Source: Parapristionchus giblindavisi
Lineage: Eukaryota; Nematoda; Chromadorea; Rhabditida; Diplogasteridae
NCBI GenBank assembly: GCA_943737045.1
Contig: CALSFV010000006.1
Span: forward strand, 806,001-870,000
Direction: 5' to 3'
Length of the DNA: 64,000 nucleotides
Positions 1 to 13,585 of this stretch are shown here, piece after piece. Under the pieces are notes generated by a model, which ran no database searches, had not been told where the DNA came from, and was given only the letters and a program-made list of their open reading frames with translations. The position numbers were made by a program, and so were the translations under genes. The number at the start of each line of letters is the position of its first letter. Positions within the stretch are counted from its first letter, which is position 1.

Positions 1-227
1 CAATAATTCACTGCATTACCTTGTGGAGTTTACATCGCTGTAGACCAATCAATATGAGGAGTGAAGGCCTCATGCTTCTCGAAAGACTCGGTCTGAAACA
101 ATAGATATATAATTAAATCCATTATATTCGTCTTCATCACAAATAGAGTATCATTATACGATACAGTACTGAGAGAAGATCAAAGATCACAACAACACAT
201 AAACATCTTTATTCGGTATCGGTCAAT
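1..227 (+). repeat. Exemplar 227-bp (short) satellite monomer
   Basis: Reference copy of the short class, from caataattcactg to the next identical start at 228. It carries gaccaatc, gaggagtg, catgcttctcg, ttatattcg, tagagtatcattatac and ends ggtatcggtcaat. It lacks the 6-bp taaaat block after agat (position 187). Composition is 80 G+C of 227. Visible internal structure includes the palindrome CAGTACTG (164-171), the inverted pair GTATC (148-152) / GATAC (160-164), an A/T tract (gatatataattaaat) and a short hairpin at 54-73. 96 monomers of this length occur in the window. Strand is arbitrary. Confidence 0.95.
54..73. other. Imperfectly conserved hairpin inside the monomer (exemplar)
   Basis: ATGAGG (54-59) and CCTCAT (68-73) can pair over an 8-base loop. 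In monomers with gagcg the following bases are ac instead of gc, which extends the stem to TATGAGG/CCTCATA. In gagtg monomers the same position gives a T-G pair. Monomers with gatgcgtg and those with ataatgagtg break part of the stem. The pairing is read directly from the sequence; any role (protein binding, RNA structure, recombination) is unknown. Confidence 0.5.
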
Positions 228-454
228 CAATAATTCACTGCATTACCTTGTGGAGTTTACATCGCTGTAGATCAATAAATATGATGCGTGAAGGCCTCAT
301 ACTTCTCGAAAGACTCGGTCTGAAACTATAGATATATAATTAAATCCATTATATTCGTCTTCATCACAAATAGAGTATCATTATACGATATAGTACTGAG
401 AGAAGATCAAAGATCACAACAACACATAAACAACTTTATTCGATATCGATCAAT

Positions 455-687
455 CAATAATTCACTGTATTACCTTGTGGAGTTTACATCGCTGTAGATC
501 AATAAATATGATGCGTGAAGGCCTCATACTTCTGGAAAGACTCGGTCTGAAACAATAGATATATAATTAAATCCATTATTTTCGTCTCCATCACAAATAC
601 AGTATCATAATACGATACAGTACTGAGAGAAGATCAAAGATTAAAATCACAACAACACATAAACATCTTTATTCGGTATCGGTCAAA
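455..687 (+). repeat. Exemplar 233-bp (long) satellite monomer
   Basis: Reference copy of the long class. It differs from the short class by an extra taaaat at 642-647, giving agattaaaatcac where short monomers read agatcac. This copy is also of the gatcaataaatatgatgcg / cttctgg type with tttcgtc. I derive 174 monomers of this length in the window, dominating 28.7-32.6 kb and 56.4-61.8 kb. Confidence 0.95.
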
Positions 688-2073
688 CAATAATTCACTG
701 CAGTACCTTGTGGAGTTTACATCGCTGTAGACCAATCAATATGAGGAGTGAAGGCCTCATGCTTCTCGAAAGACTCGGTCTGAAACAATAGATATATAAT
801 TAAATTCATTATTTTCGTCTTCATCACAAATACAGTATCATAATACGATACAGTACTGAGAGAAGATCAAAGATCACAACAACACATAAACATATTTATT
901 CGGTATCAGTCAATCAATAATTCACTGTATTACCTTGTGGAGTTTACATCGCTGTAGACCAATCAATATGAGGAGCGAAGGCCTCATACTTCTCGAAAGA
1001 CTCGGTCTGAAACAATAGATATATAATTAAATCCATTATTTTCGTCTTCATCACAAATACAGTATCATAATACGATACAGTACTGAGAGAAGATCAAAGA
1101 TTAAAATCACAACAACACGTAAACATCTTTATTCGGTATCGGTCAATCAATAATTCACTGTATTACCTTGTGGAGTTTACATCGCTGTAGATCAATAAAT
1201 ATGATGCGTGAAGGCCTCATACTTCTGGAAAGACTCCGTCTGAAACAATAGAAATATAATTAAATCCATTATTTTCGTCTTCATCACAAATACAGTATCA
1301 TAATACGATACAGTACTGAGAGAAGATCAAAGATTAAAATCACAACAACACGTAAACATCTTTATTCGATATCGGCCAAACAATAATTCACTGCATTACC
1401 TTGTGGAGTTTACATCGCTATAGGCCAATCAATATGAGGAGCGAAGGCCTCATACTTCTCGAAAGACTCGGTCTGAAACAATAGATATATAATTAAATTC
1501 ATTATTTTCGTCTTCATCACAAATACAGTATCATAATACGATACAGTACTGAGAGAAGATCAAAGATCACAACAACACATAAACATATTTATTCGGTATC
1601 AGTCAATCAATAATTCACTGTATTACCTTGTGGAGTTTACATCGCTGTAGACCAATCAATATGAGGAGCGAAGGCCTCATACTTCTCGAAAGACTCGGTC
1701 TGAAACAATAGATATATAATTAAATCCATTATTTTCGTCTTCATCACAAATACAGTATCATAATACGATACAGTACTGAGAGAAGATCAAAGATTAAAAT
1801 CACAACAACACGTAAACATCTTTATTCGGTATCGGTCAATCAATAATTCACTGTATTACCTTGTGGAGTTTACATCGCTGTAGATCAATAAATATGATGC
1901 GTGAAGGCCTCATACTTCTGGAAAGACTCCGTCTGAAACAATAGATATATAATTAAATCCATTATTTTCGTCTTCATCACAAATACAGTATCATAATACG
2001 ATACAGTACTGAGAGAAGATCAAAGATTAAAATCACAACAACACGTAAACATCTTTATTCGATATCGGTCAAA
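688..2073 (+). repeat. HOR: 3-mer of 693 bp, two tandem copies
   Basis: Monomer starts at 688, 915, 1148 and 1381, 1608, 1841 have lengths 227, 233, 233 in each copy. Diagnostic shared variants are aaattcattattttcg, ggtatcagtcaat at the end of the first monomer, and actccgtctg in the third (1148 and 1841). The actccgtctg variant recurs only near 45.9 and 47.3 kb, which links this block to the far end of the window. Confidence 0.9.
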
Positions 2074-5000
2074 CAATAATTCACTGCATTACCTTGTGGA
2101 GTTTACATCGCTGTAGACCAATCAATATGAGGAGTGAAGGCCTCATGCTTCTCGAAAGACTCGGTCTGAAACAATAGATATATAATTAAATCCATTATAT
2201 TCGTCTTCATCACAAATAGAGTATCATTATACGATACAGTACTGAGAGAAGATCAAAGATCACAACAACACATAAACATCTTTATTCGGTATCGGTCAAT
2301 CAATAATTCACTGCATTACCTTGTGGAGTTTACATCGCTGTAGATCAATAAATATGATGCGTGAAGGCCTCATACTTCTCGAAAGACTCGGTCTGAAACT
2401 ATAGATATATAATTAAATCCATTATATTCGTCTTCATCACAAATAGAGTATCATTATACGATATAGTACTGAGAGAAGATCAAAGATCACAACAACACAT
2501 AAACAACTTTATTCGATATCGATCAATCAATAATTCACTGTATTACCTTGTGGAGTTTACATCGCTGTAGATCAATAAATATGATGCGTGAAGGCCTCAT
2601 ACTTCTGGAAAGACTCGGTCTGAAACAATAGATATATAATTAAATCCATTATTTTCGTCTCCATCACAAATACAGTATCATAATACGATACAGTACTGAG
2701 AGAAGATCAAAGATTAAAATCACAACAACACATAAACATCTTTATTCGGTATCGGTCAAACAATAATTCACTGCATTACCTTGTGGAGTTTACATCGCTG
2801 TAGACCAATCAATATGAGGAGTGAAGGCCTCATGCTTCTCGAAAGACTCGGTCTGAAACAATAGATATATAATTAAATCCATTATATTCGTCTTCATCAC
2901 AAATAGAGTATCATTATACGATACAGTACTGAGAGAAGATCAAAGATCACAACAACACATAAACATCTTTATTCGGTATCGGTCAATCAATAATTCACTG
3001 CATTACCTTGTGGAGTTTACATCGCTGTAGATCAATAAATATGATGCGTGAAGGCCTCATACTTCTCGAAAGACTCGGTCTGAAACTATAGATATATAAT
3101 TAAATCCATTATATTCGTCTTCATCACAAATAGAGTATCATAATACGATACAGTACTGAGAGAAGATCAAAGATTAAAATCACAACAACACGTAAACATC
3201 TTTATTCGATATCGGTCAAACAATAATTCACTGCATTACCTTGTGGAGTTTACATCGCTGTAGACCAATCAATATGAGGAGTGAAGGCCTCATGCTTCTC
3301 GAAAGACTCGGTCTGAAACAATAGATATATAATTAAATCCATTATATTCGTCTTCATCACAAATACAGTATCATAATACGATACAGTACTGAGAGAAGAT
3401 CAAAGATCACAACAACACATAAACATCTTTATTCGGTATCGGTCAATCAATAATTCACTGCATTACCTTGTGGAGTTTACATCGCTGTAGACCAATCAAT
3501 ATGAGGAGTGAAGGCCTCATGCTTCTCGAAAGACTCGGTCTGAAACAATAGATATATAATTAAATCCATTATATTCGTCTTCATCACAAATAGAGTATCA
3601 TAATACGATACAGTACTGAGAGAAGATCAAAGATTAAAATCACAACAACACGTAAACATCTTTATTCGGTATCGGTCAATCAATAATTCACTGTATTACC
3701 TTGTGGAGTTTACATCGCTATAGATCAATAAATATGATGCGTGAAGGCCTCATACTTCTGGAAAGACTCGGTCTGAAACAATAGATATATAATTAAATCC
3801 ATTATTTTCGTCTTCATCACAAATACAGTATCATAATACGATACAGTACTGAGAGAAGATCAAAGATTAAAATCACAACAACACGTAAACATCTTTATTC
3901 GGTATCGGTCAAACAATAATTCACTGCATTACCTTGTGGAGTTTACATCGCTGTAGACCAATCAATATGAGGAGTGAAGGCCTCATGCTTCTCGAAAGAC
4001 TCGGTCTGAAACAATAGATATATAATTAAATCCATTATATTCGTCTTCATCACAAATAGAGTATCATTATACGATACAGTACTGAGAGAAGATCAAAGAT
4101 CACAACAACACATAAACATCTTTATTCGGTATCGGTCAATCAATAATTCACTGCATTACCTTGTGGAGTTTACATCGCTGTAGATCAATAAATATGATGC
4201 GTGAAGGCCTCATACTTCTCGAAAGACTCGGTCTGAAACTATAGATATATAATTAAATCCATTATATTCGTCTTCATCACAAATAGAGTATCATTATACG
4301 ATATAGTACTGAGAGAAGATCAAAGATCACAACAACACATAAACAACTTTATTCGATATCGATCAATCAATAATTCACTGTATTACCTTGTGGAGTTTAC
4401 ATCGCTGTAGATCAATAAATATGATGCGTGAAGGCCTCATACTTCTGGAAAGACTCGGTCTGAAACAATAGATATATAATTAAATCCATTATTTTCGTCT
4501 CCATCACAAATACAGTATCATAATACGATACAGTACTGAGAGAAGATCAAAGATTAAAATCACAACAACACATAAACATCTTTATTCGGTATCGGTCAAA
4601 CAATAATTCACTGCATTACCTTGTGGAGTTTACATCGCTGTAGACCAATCAATATGAGGAGTGAAGGCCTCATGCTTCTCGAAAGACTCGGTCTGAAACA
4701 ATAGATATATAATTAAATCCATTATATTCGTCTTCATCACAAATAGAGTATCATTATACGATACAGTACTGAGAGAAGATCAAAGATCACAACAACACAT
4801 AAACATCTTTATTCGGTATCGGTCAATCAATAATTCACTGCATTACCTTGTGGAGTTTACATCGCTGTAGATCAATAAATATGATGCGTGAAGGCCTCAT
4901 ACTTCTCGAAAGACTCGGTCTGAAACTATAGATATATAATTAAATCCATTATATTCGTCTTCATCACAAATAGAGTATCATAATACGATACAGTACTGAG

Positions 5001-5753
5001 AGAAGATCAAAGATTAAAATCACAACAACACGTAAACATCTTTATTCGATATCGGTCAAACAATAATTCACTGCATTACCTTGTGGAGTTTACATCGCTG
5101 TAGACCAATCAATATGAGGAGTGAAGGCCTCATGCTTCTCGAAAGACTCGGTCTGAAACAATAGATATATAATTAAATCCATTATATTCGTCTTCATCAC
5201 AAATACAGTATCATAATACGATACAGTACTGAGAGAAGATCAAAGATCACAACAACACATAAACATCTTTATTCGGTATCGGTCAATCAATAATTCACTG
5301 CATTACCTTGTGGAGTTTACATCGCTGTAGACCAATCAATATGAGGAGTGAAGGCCTCATGCTTCTCGAAAGACTCGGTCTGAAACAATAGATATATAAT
5401 TAAATCCATTATATTCGTCTTCATCACAAATAGAGTATCATAATACGATACAGTACTGAGAGAAGATCAAAGATTAAAATCACAACAACACGTAAACATC
5501 TTTATTCGGTATCGGTCAATCAATAATTCACTGTATTACCTTGTGGAGTTTACATCGCTATAGATCAATAAATATGATGCGTGAAGGCCTCATACTTCTG
5601 GAAAGACTCGGTCTGAAACAATAGATATATAATTAAATCCATTATTTTCGTCTTCATCACAAATACAGTATCATAATACGATACAGTACTGAGAGAAGAT
5701 CAAAGATTAAAATCACAACAACACGTAAACATCTTTATTCGGTATCGGTCAAA
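2074..5753 (+). repeat. HOR: 8-mer of 1840 bp, two tandem copies
   Basis: Copies at 2074-3913 and 3914-5753 show the same monomer length string (227,227,233,227,233,227,233,233). Shared rare variants include aaactatag with gatatagtactgag, caactttattcgatatcgatc, and cgtctccatc in the third monomer. The trimer at 1-687 matches the first three monomers of this 8-mer, so the family extends in part to the left edge. Confidence 0.92.
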
Positions 5754-7593
5754 CAATAATTCACTGCATTACCTTGTGGAGTTTACATCGCTGTAGACCA
5801 ATCAATATGAGGAGTGAAGGCCTCATGCTTCTCGAAAGACTCGGTCTGAAACAATAGATATATAATTAAATCCATTATATTCGTCTTCATCACAAATAGA
5901 GTATCATTATACGATACAGTACTGAGAGAAGATCAAAGATCACAACAACACATAAACATCTTTATTCGGTATCGGTCAATCAATAATTCACTGCATTACC
6001 TTGTGGAGTTTACATCGCTGTAGACCAATCAATATGAGGAGTGAAGGCCTCATGCTTCTCGAAAGACTCGGTCTGAAACAATAGATATATAATTAAATCC
6101 ATTATATTCGTCTTCATCACAAATACAGTATCATAATACGATACAGTACTGAGAGAAGATCAAAGATCACAACAACACATAAACATCTTTATTCGGTATC
6201 GGTCAATCAATAATTCACTGCATTACCTTGTGGAGTTTACATCGCTGTAGACCAATCAATATGAGGAGTGAAGGCCTCATGCTTCTCGAAAGACTCGGTC
6301 TGAAACAATAGATATATAATTAAATCCATTATATTCGTCTTCATCACAAATAGAGTATCATAATACGATACAGTACTGAGAGAAGATCAAAGATTAAAAT
6401 CACAACAACACGTAAACATCTTTATTCGGTATCGGTCAATCAATAATTCACTGTATTACCTTGTGGAGTTTACATCGCTATAGATCAATAAATATGATGC
6501 GTGAAGGCCTCATACTTCTGGAAAGACTCGGTCTGAAACAATAGATATATAATTAAATCCATTATTTTCGTCTTCATCACAAATACAGTATCATAATACG
6601 ATACAGTACTGAGAGAAGATCAAAGATTAAAATCACAACAACACGTAAACATCTTTATTCGGTATCGGTCAAACAATAATTCACTGCATTACCTTGTGGA
6701 GTTTACATCGCTGTAGACCAATCAATATGAGGAGTGAAGGCCTCATGCTTCTCGAAAGACTCGGTCTGAAACAATAGATATATAATTAAATCCATTATAT
6801 TCGTCTTCATCACAAATAGAGTATCATTATACGATACAGTACTGAGAGAAGATCAAAGATCACAACAACACATAAACATCTTTATTCGGTATCGGTCAAT
6901 CAATAATTCACTGCATTACCTTGTGGAGTTTACATCGCTGTAGACCAATCAATATGAGGAGTGAAGGCCTCATGCTTCTCGAAAGACTCGGTCTGAAACA
7001 ATAGATATATAATTAAATCCATTATATTCGTCTTCATCACAAATACAGTATCATAATACGATACAGTACTGAGAGAAGATCAAAGATCACAACAACACAT
7101 AAACATCTTTATTCGGTATCGGTCAATCAATAATTCACTGCATTACCTTGTGGAGTTTACATCGCTGTAGACCAATCAATATGAGGAGTGAAGGCCTCAT
7201 GCTTCTCGAAAGACTCGGTCTGAAACAATAGATATATAATTAAATCCATTATATTCGTCTTCATCACAAATAGAGTATCATAATACGATACAGTACTGAG
7301 AGAAGATCAAAGATTAAAATCACAACAACACGTAAACATCTTTATTCGGTATCGGTCAATCAATAATTCACTGTATTACCTTGTGGAGTTTACATCGCTA
7401 TAGATCAATAAATATGATGCGTGAAGGCCTCATACTTCTGGAAAGACTCGGTCTGAAACAATAGATATATAATTAAATCCATTATTTTCGTCTTCATCAC
7501 AAAAACAGTATCATAATACGATACAGTACTGAGAGAAGATCAAAGATTAAATTCACAACAACACGTAAACATCTTTATTCGATATCGGTCAAA
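5754..7593 (+). repeat. HOR: 4-mer of 920 bp, two tandem copies
   Basis: Copies at 5754-6673 and 6674-7593 have monomer lengths 227,227,233,233. The last three monomers resemble the end of the preceding 8-mer, so this unit looks like a shortened derivative. The last monomer of copy 2 carries private changes (cacaaaaacag, attaaattcac) that reappear in the monomer at 49990. Confidence 0.9.
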
Positions 7594-8053
7594 CAATAAT
7601 TCACTGCATTACCTTGTGGAGTTTACATCGCTGTAGACCAATCAATATGAGGAGTGAAGGCCTCATGCTTCTCGAAAGACTCGGTCTGAAACAATAGATA
7701 TATAATTAAATCCATTATATTCGTCTTCATCACAAATAGAGTATCATTATACGATACAGTACTGAGAGAATATCAAAGATCACAACAACACATAAACATC
7801 TTTATTCGGTGTCGGTCAATCAATAATTCACTGCATTACCTTGTGGAGTTTACATCGCTGTAGATCAATAAATATGATGCGTGAAGGCCTCATACTTCTC
7901 GAAAGACTCGGTCTGAAACTATAGATATATAATTAAATCCATTATATTCGTCTTCATCACAAATAGAGTATCATAATACGATACAGTACTGAGAGAAGAT
8001 CAAAGATTAAAATCACAACAACACGTAAACATCTTTATTCGATATCGGTCAAA
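7594..8053 (+). repeat. Two-monomer (460 bp) transition unit
   Basis: Monomers of 227 and 233 bp between the 920-bp and 1153-bp HOR families. They closely resemble the first dimer of the 1153-bp unit (8054-8513), so the dimer is repeated once before the 5-mer begins. Private changes include gagagaatatcaaag and cggtgtcggtc in the first monomer. Confidence 0.85.
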
Positions 8054-11000
8054 CAATAATTCACTGCATTACCTTGTGGAGTTTACATCGCTGTAGACCA
8101 ATCAATATGAGGAGTGAAGGCCTCATGCTTCTCGAAAGACTCGGTCTGAAACAATAGATATATAATTAAATCCATTATATTCGTCTTCATCACAAATAGA
8201 GTATCATTATACGATACAGTACTGAGAGAAGATCAAAGATCACAACAACACATAAACATCTTTATTCGGTATCGGTCAATCAATAATTCACTGCATTACC
8301 TTGTGGAGTTTACTTCGCTGTAGATCAATAAATATGATGCGTGAAGGCCTCATACTTCTCGAAAGACTCGGTCTGAAACTATAGATATATAATTAAATCC
8401 ATTATATTCGTCTTCATCACAAATAGAGTATCATAATACGATACAGTACTGAGAGAAGATCAAAGATTAAAATCACAACAACACGTAAACATCTTTATTC
8501 GATATCGGTCAAACAATAATTCACTGCATTACCTTGTGGAGTTTACATCGCTGTAGACCAATCAATATGAGGAGTGAAGGCCTCATGCTTCTCGAAAGAC
8601 TCGGTCTGAAACAATAGATATATAATTAAATCCATTATATTCGTCTTCATCACAAATACAGTATCATAATACGATACAGTACTGAGAGAAGATCAAAGAT
8701 CACAACAACACATAAACATCTTTATTCGGTATCGGTCAATCAATAATTCACTGCATTACCTTGTGGAGTTTACATCGCTGTAGACCAATCAATATGAGGA
8801 GTGAAGGCCTCATGCTTCTCGAAAGACTCGGTCTGAAACAATCGATATATAATTAAATCCATTATATTCGTCTTCATCACAAATAGAGTATCATAATACG
8901 ATACAGTACTGAGAGAAGATCAAAGATTAAAATCACAACAACACGTAAACATCTTTATTCGGTATCGGTCAATCAATAATTCACTGTATTACCTTGTGGA
9001 GTTTACATCGCTGTAGATCAATAAATATGATGCGTGAAGGCCTCATACTTCTGGAAAGACTCGGTCTGAAACAATAGATATATAATTAAATCCATTATTT
9101 TCGTCTTCATCACAAATACAGTATCATAATACGATACAGTACTGTGAGAAGATCAAAGATTAAATTCACAACAACACGTAAACATCTTTATTCGATATCG
9201 GTCAAACAATAATTCACTGCATTACCTTGTGGAGTTTACATCGCTGTAGACCAATCAATATGAGGAGTGAAGGCCTCATGCTTCTCGAAAGACTCGGTCT
9301 GAAACAATAGATATATAATTAAATCCATTATATTCGTCTTCATCACAAATAGAGTATCATTATACGATACAGTACTGAGAGAAGATCAAAGATCACAACA
9401 ACACATAAACATCTTTATTCGGTATCGGTCAATCAATAATTCACTGCATTACCTTGTGGAGTTTACATCGCTGTAGATCAATAAATATGATGCGTGAAGG
9501 CCTCATACTTCTCGAAAGACTCGGTCTGAAACTATAGATATATAATTAAATCCATTATATTCGTCTTCATCACAAATAGAGTATCATAATACGATACAGT
9601 ACTGAGAGAAGATCAAAGATTAAAATCACAACAACACGTAAACATCTTTATTCGATATCGGTCAAACAATAATTCACTGCATTACCTTGTGGAGTTTACA
9701 TCGCTGTAGACCAATCAATATGAGGAGTGAAGGCCTCATGCTTCTCGAAAGACTCGGTCTGAAACAATAGATATATAATTAAATCCATTATATTCGTCTT
9801 CATCACAAATACAGTATCATAATACGATACAGTACTGAGAGAAGATCAAAGATCACAACAACACATAAACATCTTTATTCGGTATCGGTCAATCAATAAT
9901 TCACTGCATTACCTTGTGGAGTTTACATCGCTGTAGACCAATCAATATGAGGAGTGAAGGCCTCATGCTTCTCGAAAGACTCGGTCTGAAACAATCGATA
10001 TATAATTAAATCCATTATATTCGTCTTCATCACAAATAGAGTATCATAATACGATACAGTACTGAGAGAAGATCAAAGATTAAAATCACAACAACACGTA
10101 AACATCTTTATTCGGTATCGGTCAATCAATAATTCACTGTATTACCTTGTGGAGTTTACATCGCTGTAGATCAATAAATATGATGCGTGAAGGCCTCATA
10201 CTTCTGGAAAGACTCGGTCTGAAACAATAGATATATAATTAAATCCATTATTTTCGTCTTCATCACAAATACAGTATCATAATACGATACAGTACTGTGA
10301 GAAGATCAAAGATTAAATTCACAACAACACGTAAACATCTTTATTCGATATCGGTCAAACAATAATTCACTGCATTACCTTGTGGAGTTTACATCGCTGT
10401 AGACCAATCAATATGAGGAGTGAAGGCCTCATGCTTCTCGAAAGACTCGGTCTGAAACAATAGATATATAATTAAATCCATTATATTCGTCTTCATCACA
10501 AATAGAGTATCATTATACGATACAGTACTGAGAGAAGATCAAAGATCACAACAACACATAAACATCTTTATTCGGTATCGGTCAATCAATAATTCACTGC
10601 ATTACCTTGTGGAGTTTACATCGCTGTAGATCAATAAATATGATGCGTGAAGGCCTCATACTTCTCGAAAGACTCGGTCTGAAACTATAGATATATAATT
10701 AAATCCATTATATTCGTCTTCATCACAAATAGAGTATCATAATACGATACAGTACTGAGAGAAGATCAAAGATTAAAATCACAACAACACGTAAACATCT
10801 TTATTCGATATCGGTCAAACAATAATTCACTGCATTACCTTGTGGAGTTTACATCGCTGTAGACCAATCAATATGAGGAGTGAAGGCCTCATGCTTCTCG
10901 AAAGACTCGGTCTGAAACAATAGATATATAATTAAATCCATTATATTCGTCTTCATCACAAATACAGTATCATAATACGATACAGTACTGAGAGAAGATC

Positions 11001-12665
11001 AAAGATCACAACAACACATAAACATCTTTATTCGGTATCGGTCAATCAATAATTCACTGCATTACCTTGTGGAGTTTACATCGCTGTAGACCAATCAATA
11101 TGAGGAGTGAAGGCCTCATGCTTCTCGAAAGACTCGGTCTGAAACAATCGATATATAATTAAATCCATTATATTCGTCTTCATCACAAATAGAGTATCAT
11201 AATACGATACAGTACTGAGAGAAGATCAAAGATTAAAATCACAACAACACGTAAACATCTTTATTCGGTATCGGTCAATCAATAATTCACTGTATTACCT
11301 TGTGGAGTTTACATCGCTGTAGATCAATAAATATGATGCGTGAAGGCCTCATACTTCTGGAAAGACTCGGTCTGAAACAATAGATATATAATTAAATCCA
11401 TTATTTTCGTCTTCATCACAAATACAGTATCATAATACGATACAGTACTGTGAGAAGATCAAAGATTAAATTCACAACAACACGTAAACATCTTTATTCG
11501 ATATCGGTCAAACAATAATTCACTGCATTACCTTGTGGAGTTTACATCGCTGTAGACCAATCAATATGAGGAGTGAAGGCCTCATGCTTCTCGAAAGACT
11601 CGGTCTGAAACAATAGATATATAATTAAATCCATTATATTCGTCTTCATCACAAATACAGTATCATAATACGATACAGTACTGAGAGAAGATCAAAGATC
11701 ACAACAACACATAAACATCTTTATTCGGTATCGGTCAATCAATAATTCACTGCATTACCTTGTGGAGTTTACATCGCTGTAGATCAATAAATATGATGCG
11801 TGAAGGCCTCATACTTCTCGAAAGACTCGGTCTGAAACTATAGATATATAATTAAATCCATTATTTTCGTCTTCATCACAAATACAGTATCATAATACGA
11901 TACAGTACTGAGAGAAGATCAAAGATTAAAATCACAACAACACGTAAACATCTTTATTCGATATCGGTCAAACAATAATTCACTGCATTACCTTGTGGAG
12001 TTTACATCGCTGTAGACCAATCAATATGAGGAGTGAAGGCCTCATGCTTCTCGAAAGACTCGGTCTGAAACAATAGATATATAATTAAATCCATTATATT
12101 CTTCTTCATCACAAATACAGTATCATAATACGATACAGTACTGAGAGAAGATCAAAGATCACAACAACACATAAACATCTTTATTCGGTATCGGTCAATC
12201 AATAATTCACTGCATTACCTTGTGGAGTTTACATCGCTGTAGACCAATCAATATGAGGAGTGAAGGCCTCATGCTTCTCGAAAGACTCGGTCTGAAACAA
12301 TCGATATATAATTAAATCCATTATATTCGTCTTCATCACAAATAGAGTATCATAATACGATACAGTACTGAGAGAAGATCAAAGATTAAAATCACAACAA
12401 CACGTAAACATCTTTATTCGGTATCGGTCAATCAATAATTCACTGTATTACCTTGTGGAGTTTACATCGCTGTAGATCAATAAATATGATGCGTGAAGGC
12501 CTCATACTTCTGGAAAGACTCGGTCTGAAACAATAGATATATAATTAAATCCATTATTTTCGTCTTCATCACAAATACAGTATCATAATACGATACAGTA
12601 CTGTGAGAAGATCAAAGATTAAATTCACAACAACACGTAAACATCTTTATTCGATATCGGTCAAA
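8054..12665 (+). repeat. HOR: 5-mer of 1153 bp, four tandem copies
   Basis: Copies start at 8054, 9207, 10360 and 11513, exactly 1153 bp apart (lengths 227,233,227,233,233). Diagnostic sites are caatcgatatataatt in the fourth monomer and cagtactgtgagaag with attaaattcac in the fifth. This is the most regular and highest-copy HOR of the window. Copy 4 departs from the others in having cagtatcataat in its first two monomers and attcttcttcatc in its third. Confidence 0.94.
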
Positions 12666-13585
12666 CAATAATTCACTGCATTACCTTGTGGAGTTTACAT
12701 CGCTGTAGACCAATCAATATGAGGAGTGAAGGCCTCATGCTTCTCGAAAGACTCGGTCTGAAACAATCGATATATAATTAAATCCATTATATTCGTCTTC
12801 ATCACAAATAGAGTATCATAATACGATACAGTACTGAGAGAAGATCAAAGATTAAAATCACAACAACACGTAAACATCTTTATTCGGTATCGGTCAATCA
12901 ATAATTCACTGCATTACCTTGTGGAGTTTACATCGCTGTAGACCAATCAATATGAGGAGTGAAGGCCTCATGCTTCTCGAAAGACTCGGTCTGAAACAAT
13001 AGATATATAATTAAATCCATTATATTCGTCTTCATCACAAATACAGTATCATAATACGATACAGTACTGAGAGAAGATCAAAGATCACAACAACACATAA
13101 ACATCTTTATTCGGTATCGGTCAATCAATAATTCACTGCATTACCTTGTGGAGTTTACATCGCTGTAGACCAATCAATATGAGGAGTGAAGGCCTCATGC
13201 TTCTCGAAAGACTCGGTCTGAAACAATCGATATATAATTAAATCCATTATATTCGTCTTCATCACAAATAGAGTATCATAATACGATACAGTACTGAGAG
13301 AAGATCAAAGATCACAACAACACGTAAACATCTTTATTCGGTATCGGTCAATCAATAATTCACTGTATTACCTTGTGGAGTTTACATCGCTGTAGATCAA
13401 TAAATATGATGCGTGAAGGCCTCATACTTCTGGAAAGACTCGGTCTGAAACAATAGATATATAATTAAATCCATTATTTTCGTCTTCATCACAAATACAG
13501 TATCATAATACGATACAGTACTGTGAGAAGATCAAAGATTAAATTCACAACAACACGTAAACATCTTTATTCGATATCGGTCAAA
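12666..13585 (+). repeat. Truncated 1153-type HOR, 920 bp (4 monomers)
   Basis: Lengths are 233,227,227,233. Caatcgatat and tgtgagaag mark it as a derivative of the preceding 5-mer. The first monomer combines a gacc/caatcgatat body with a 233-bp tail. The third (13126-13352) lacks taaaat although its sister monomers have it and although it keeps the cgtaaac that normally accompanies the long class. Confidence 0.85.

Noticed and set aside
118..150. Hammerhead-ribozyme-like string on the minus strand (gtgatgaagacgaa)
   Set aside because: The conserved CUGANGA has a C-to-G change, and no stem II or GAAA with flanking helices can be drawn.
1..227. CENP-B box in the monomer
   Set aside because: No stretch resembling YTTCGTTGGAARCGGGA on either strand, so centromere identity cannot be argued from this motif.
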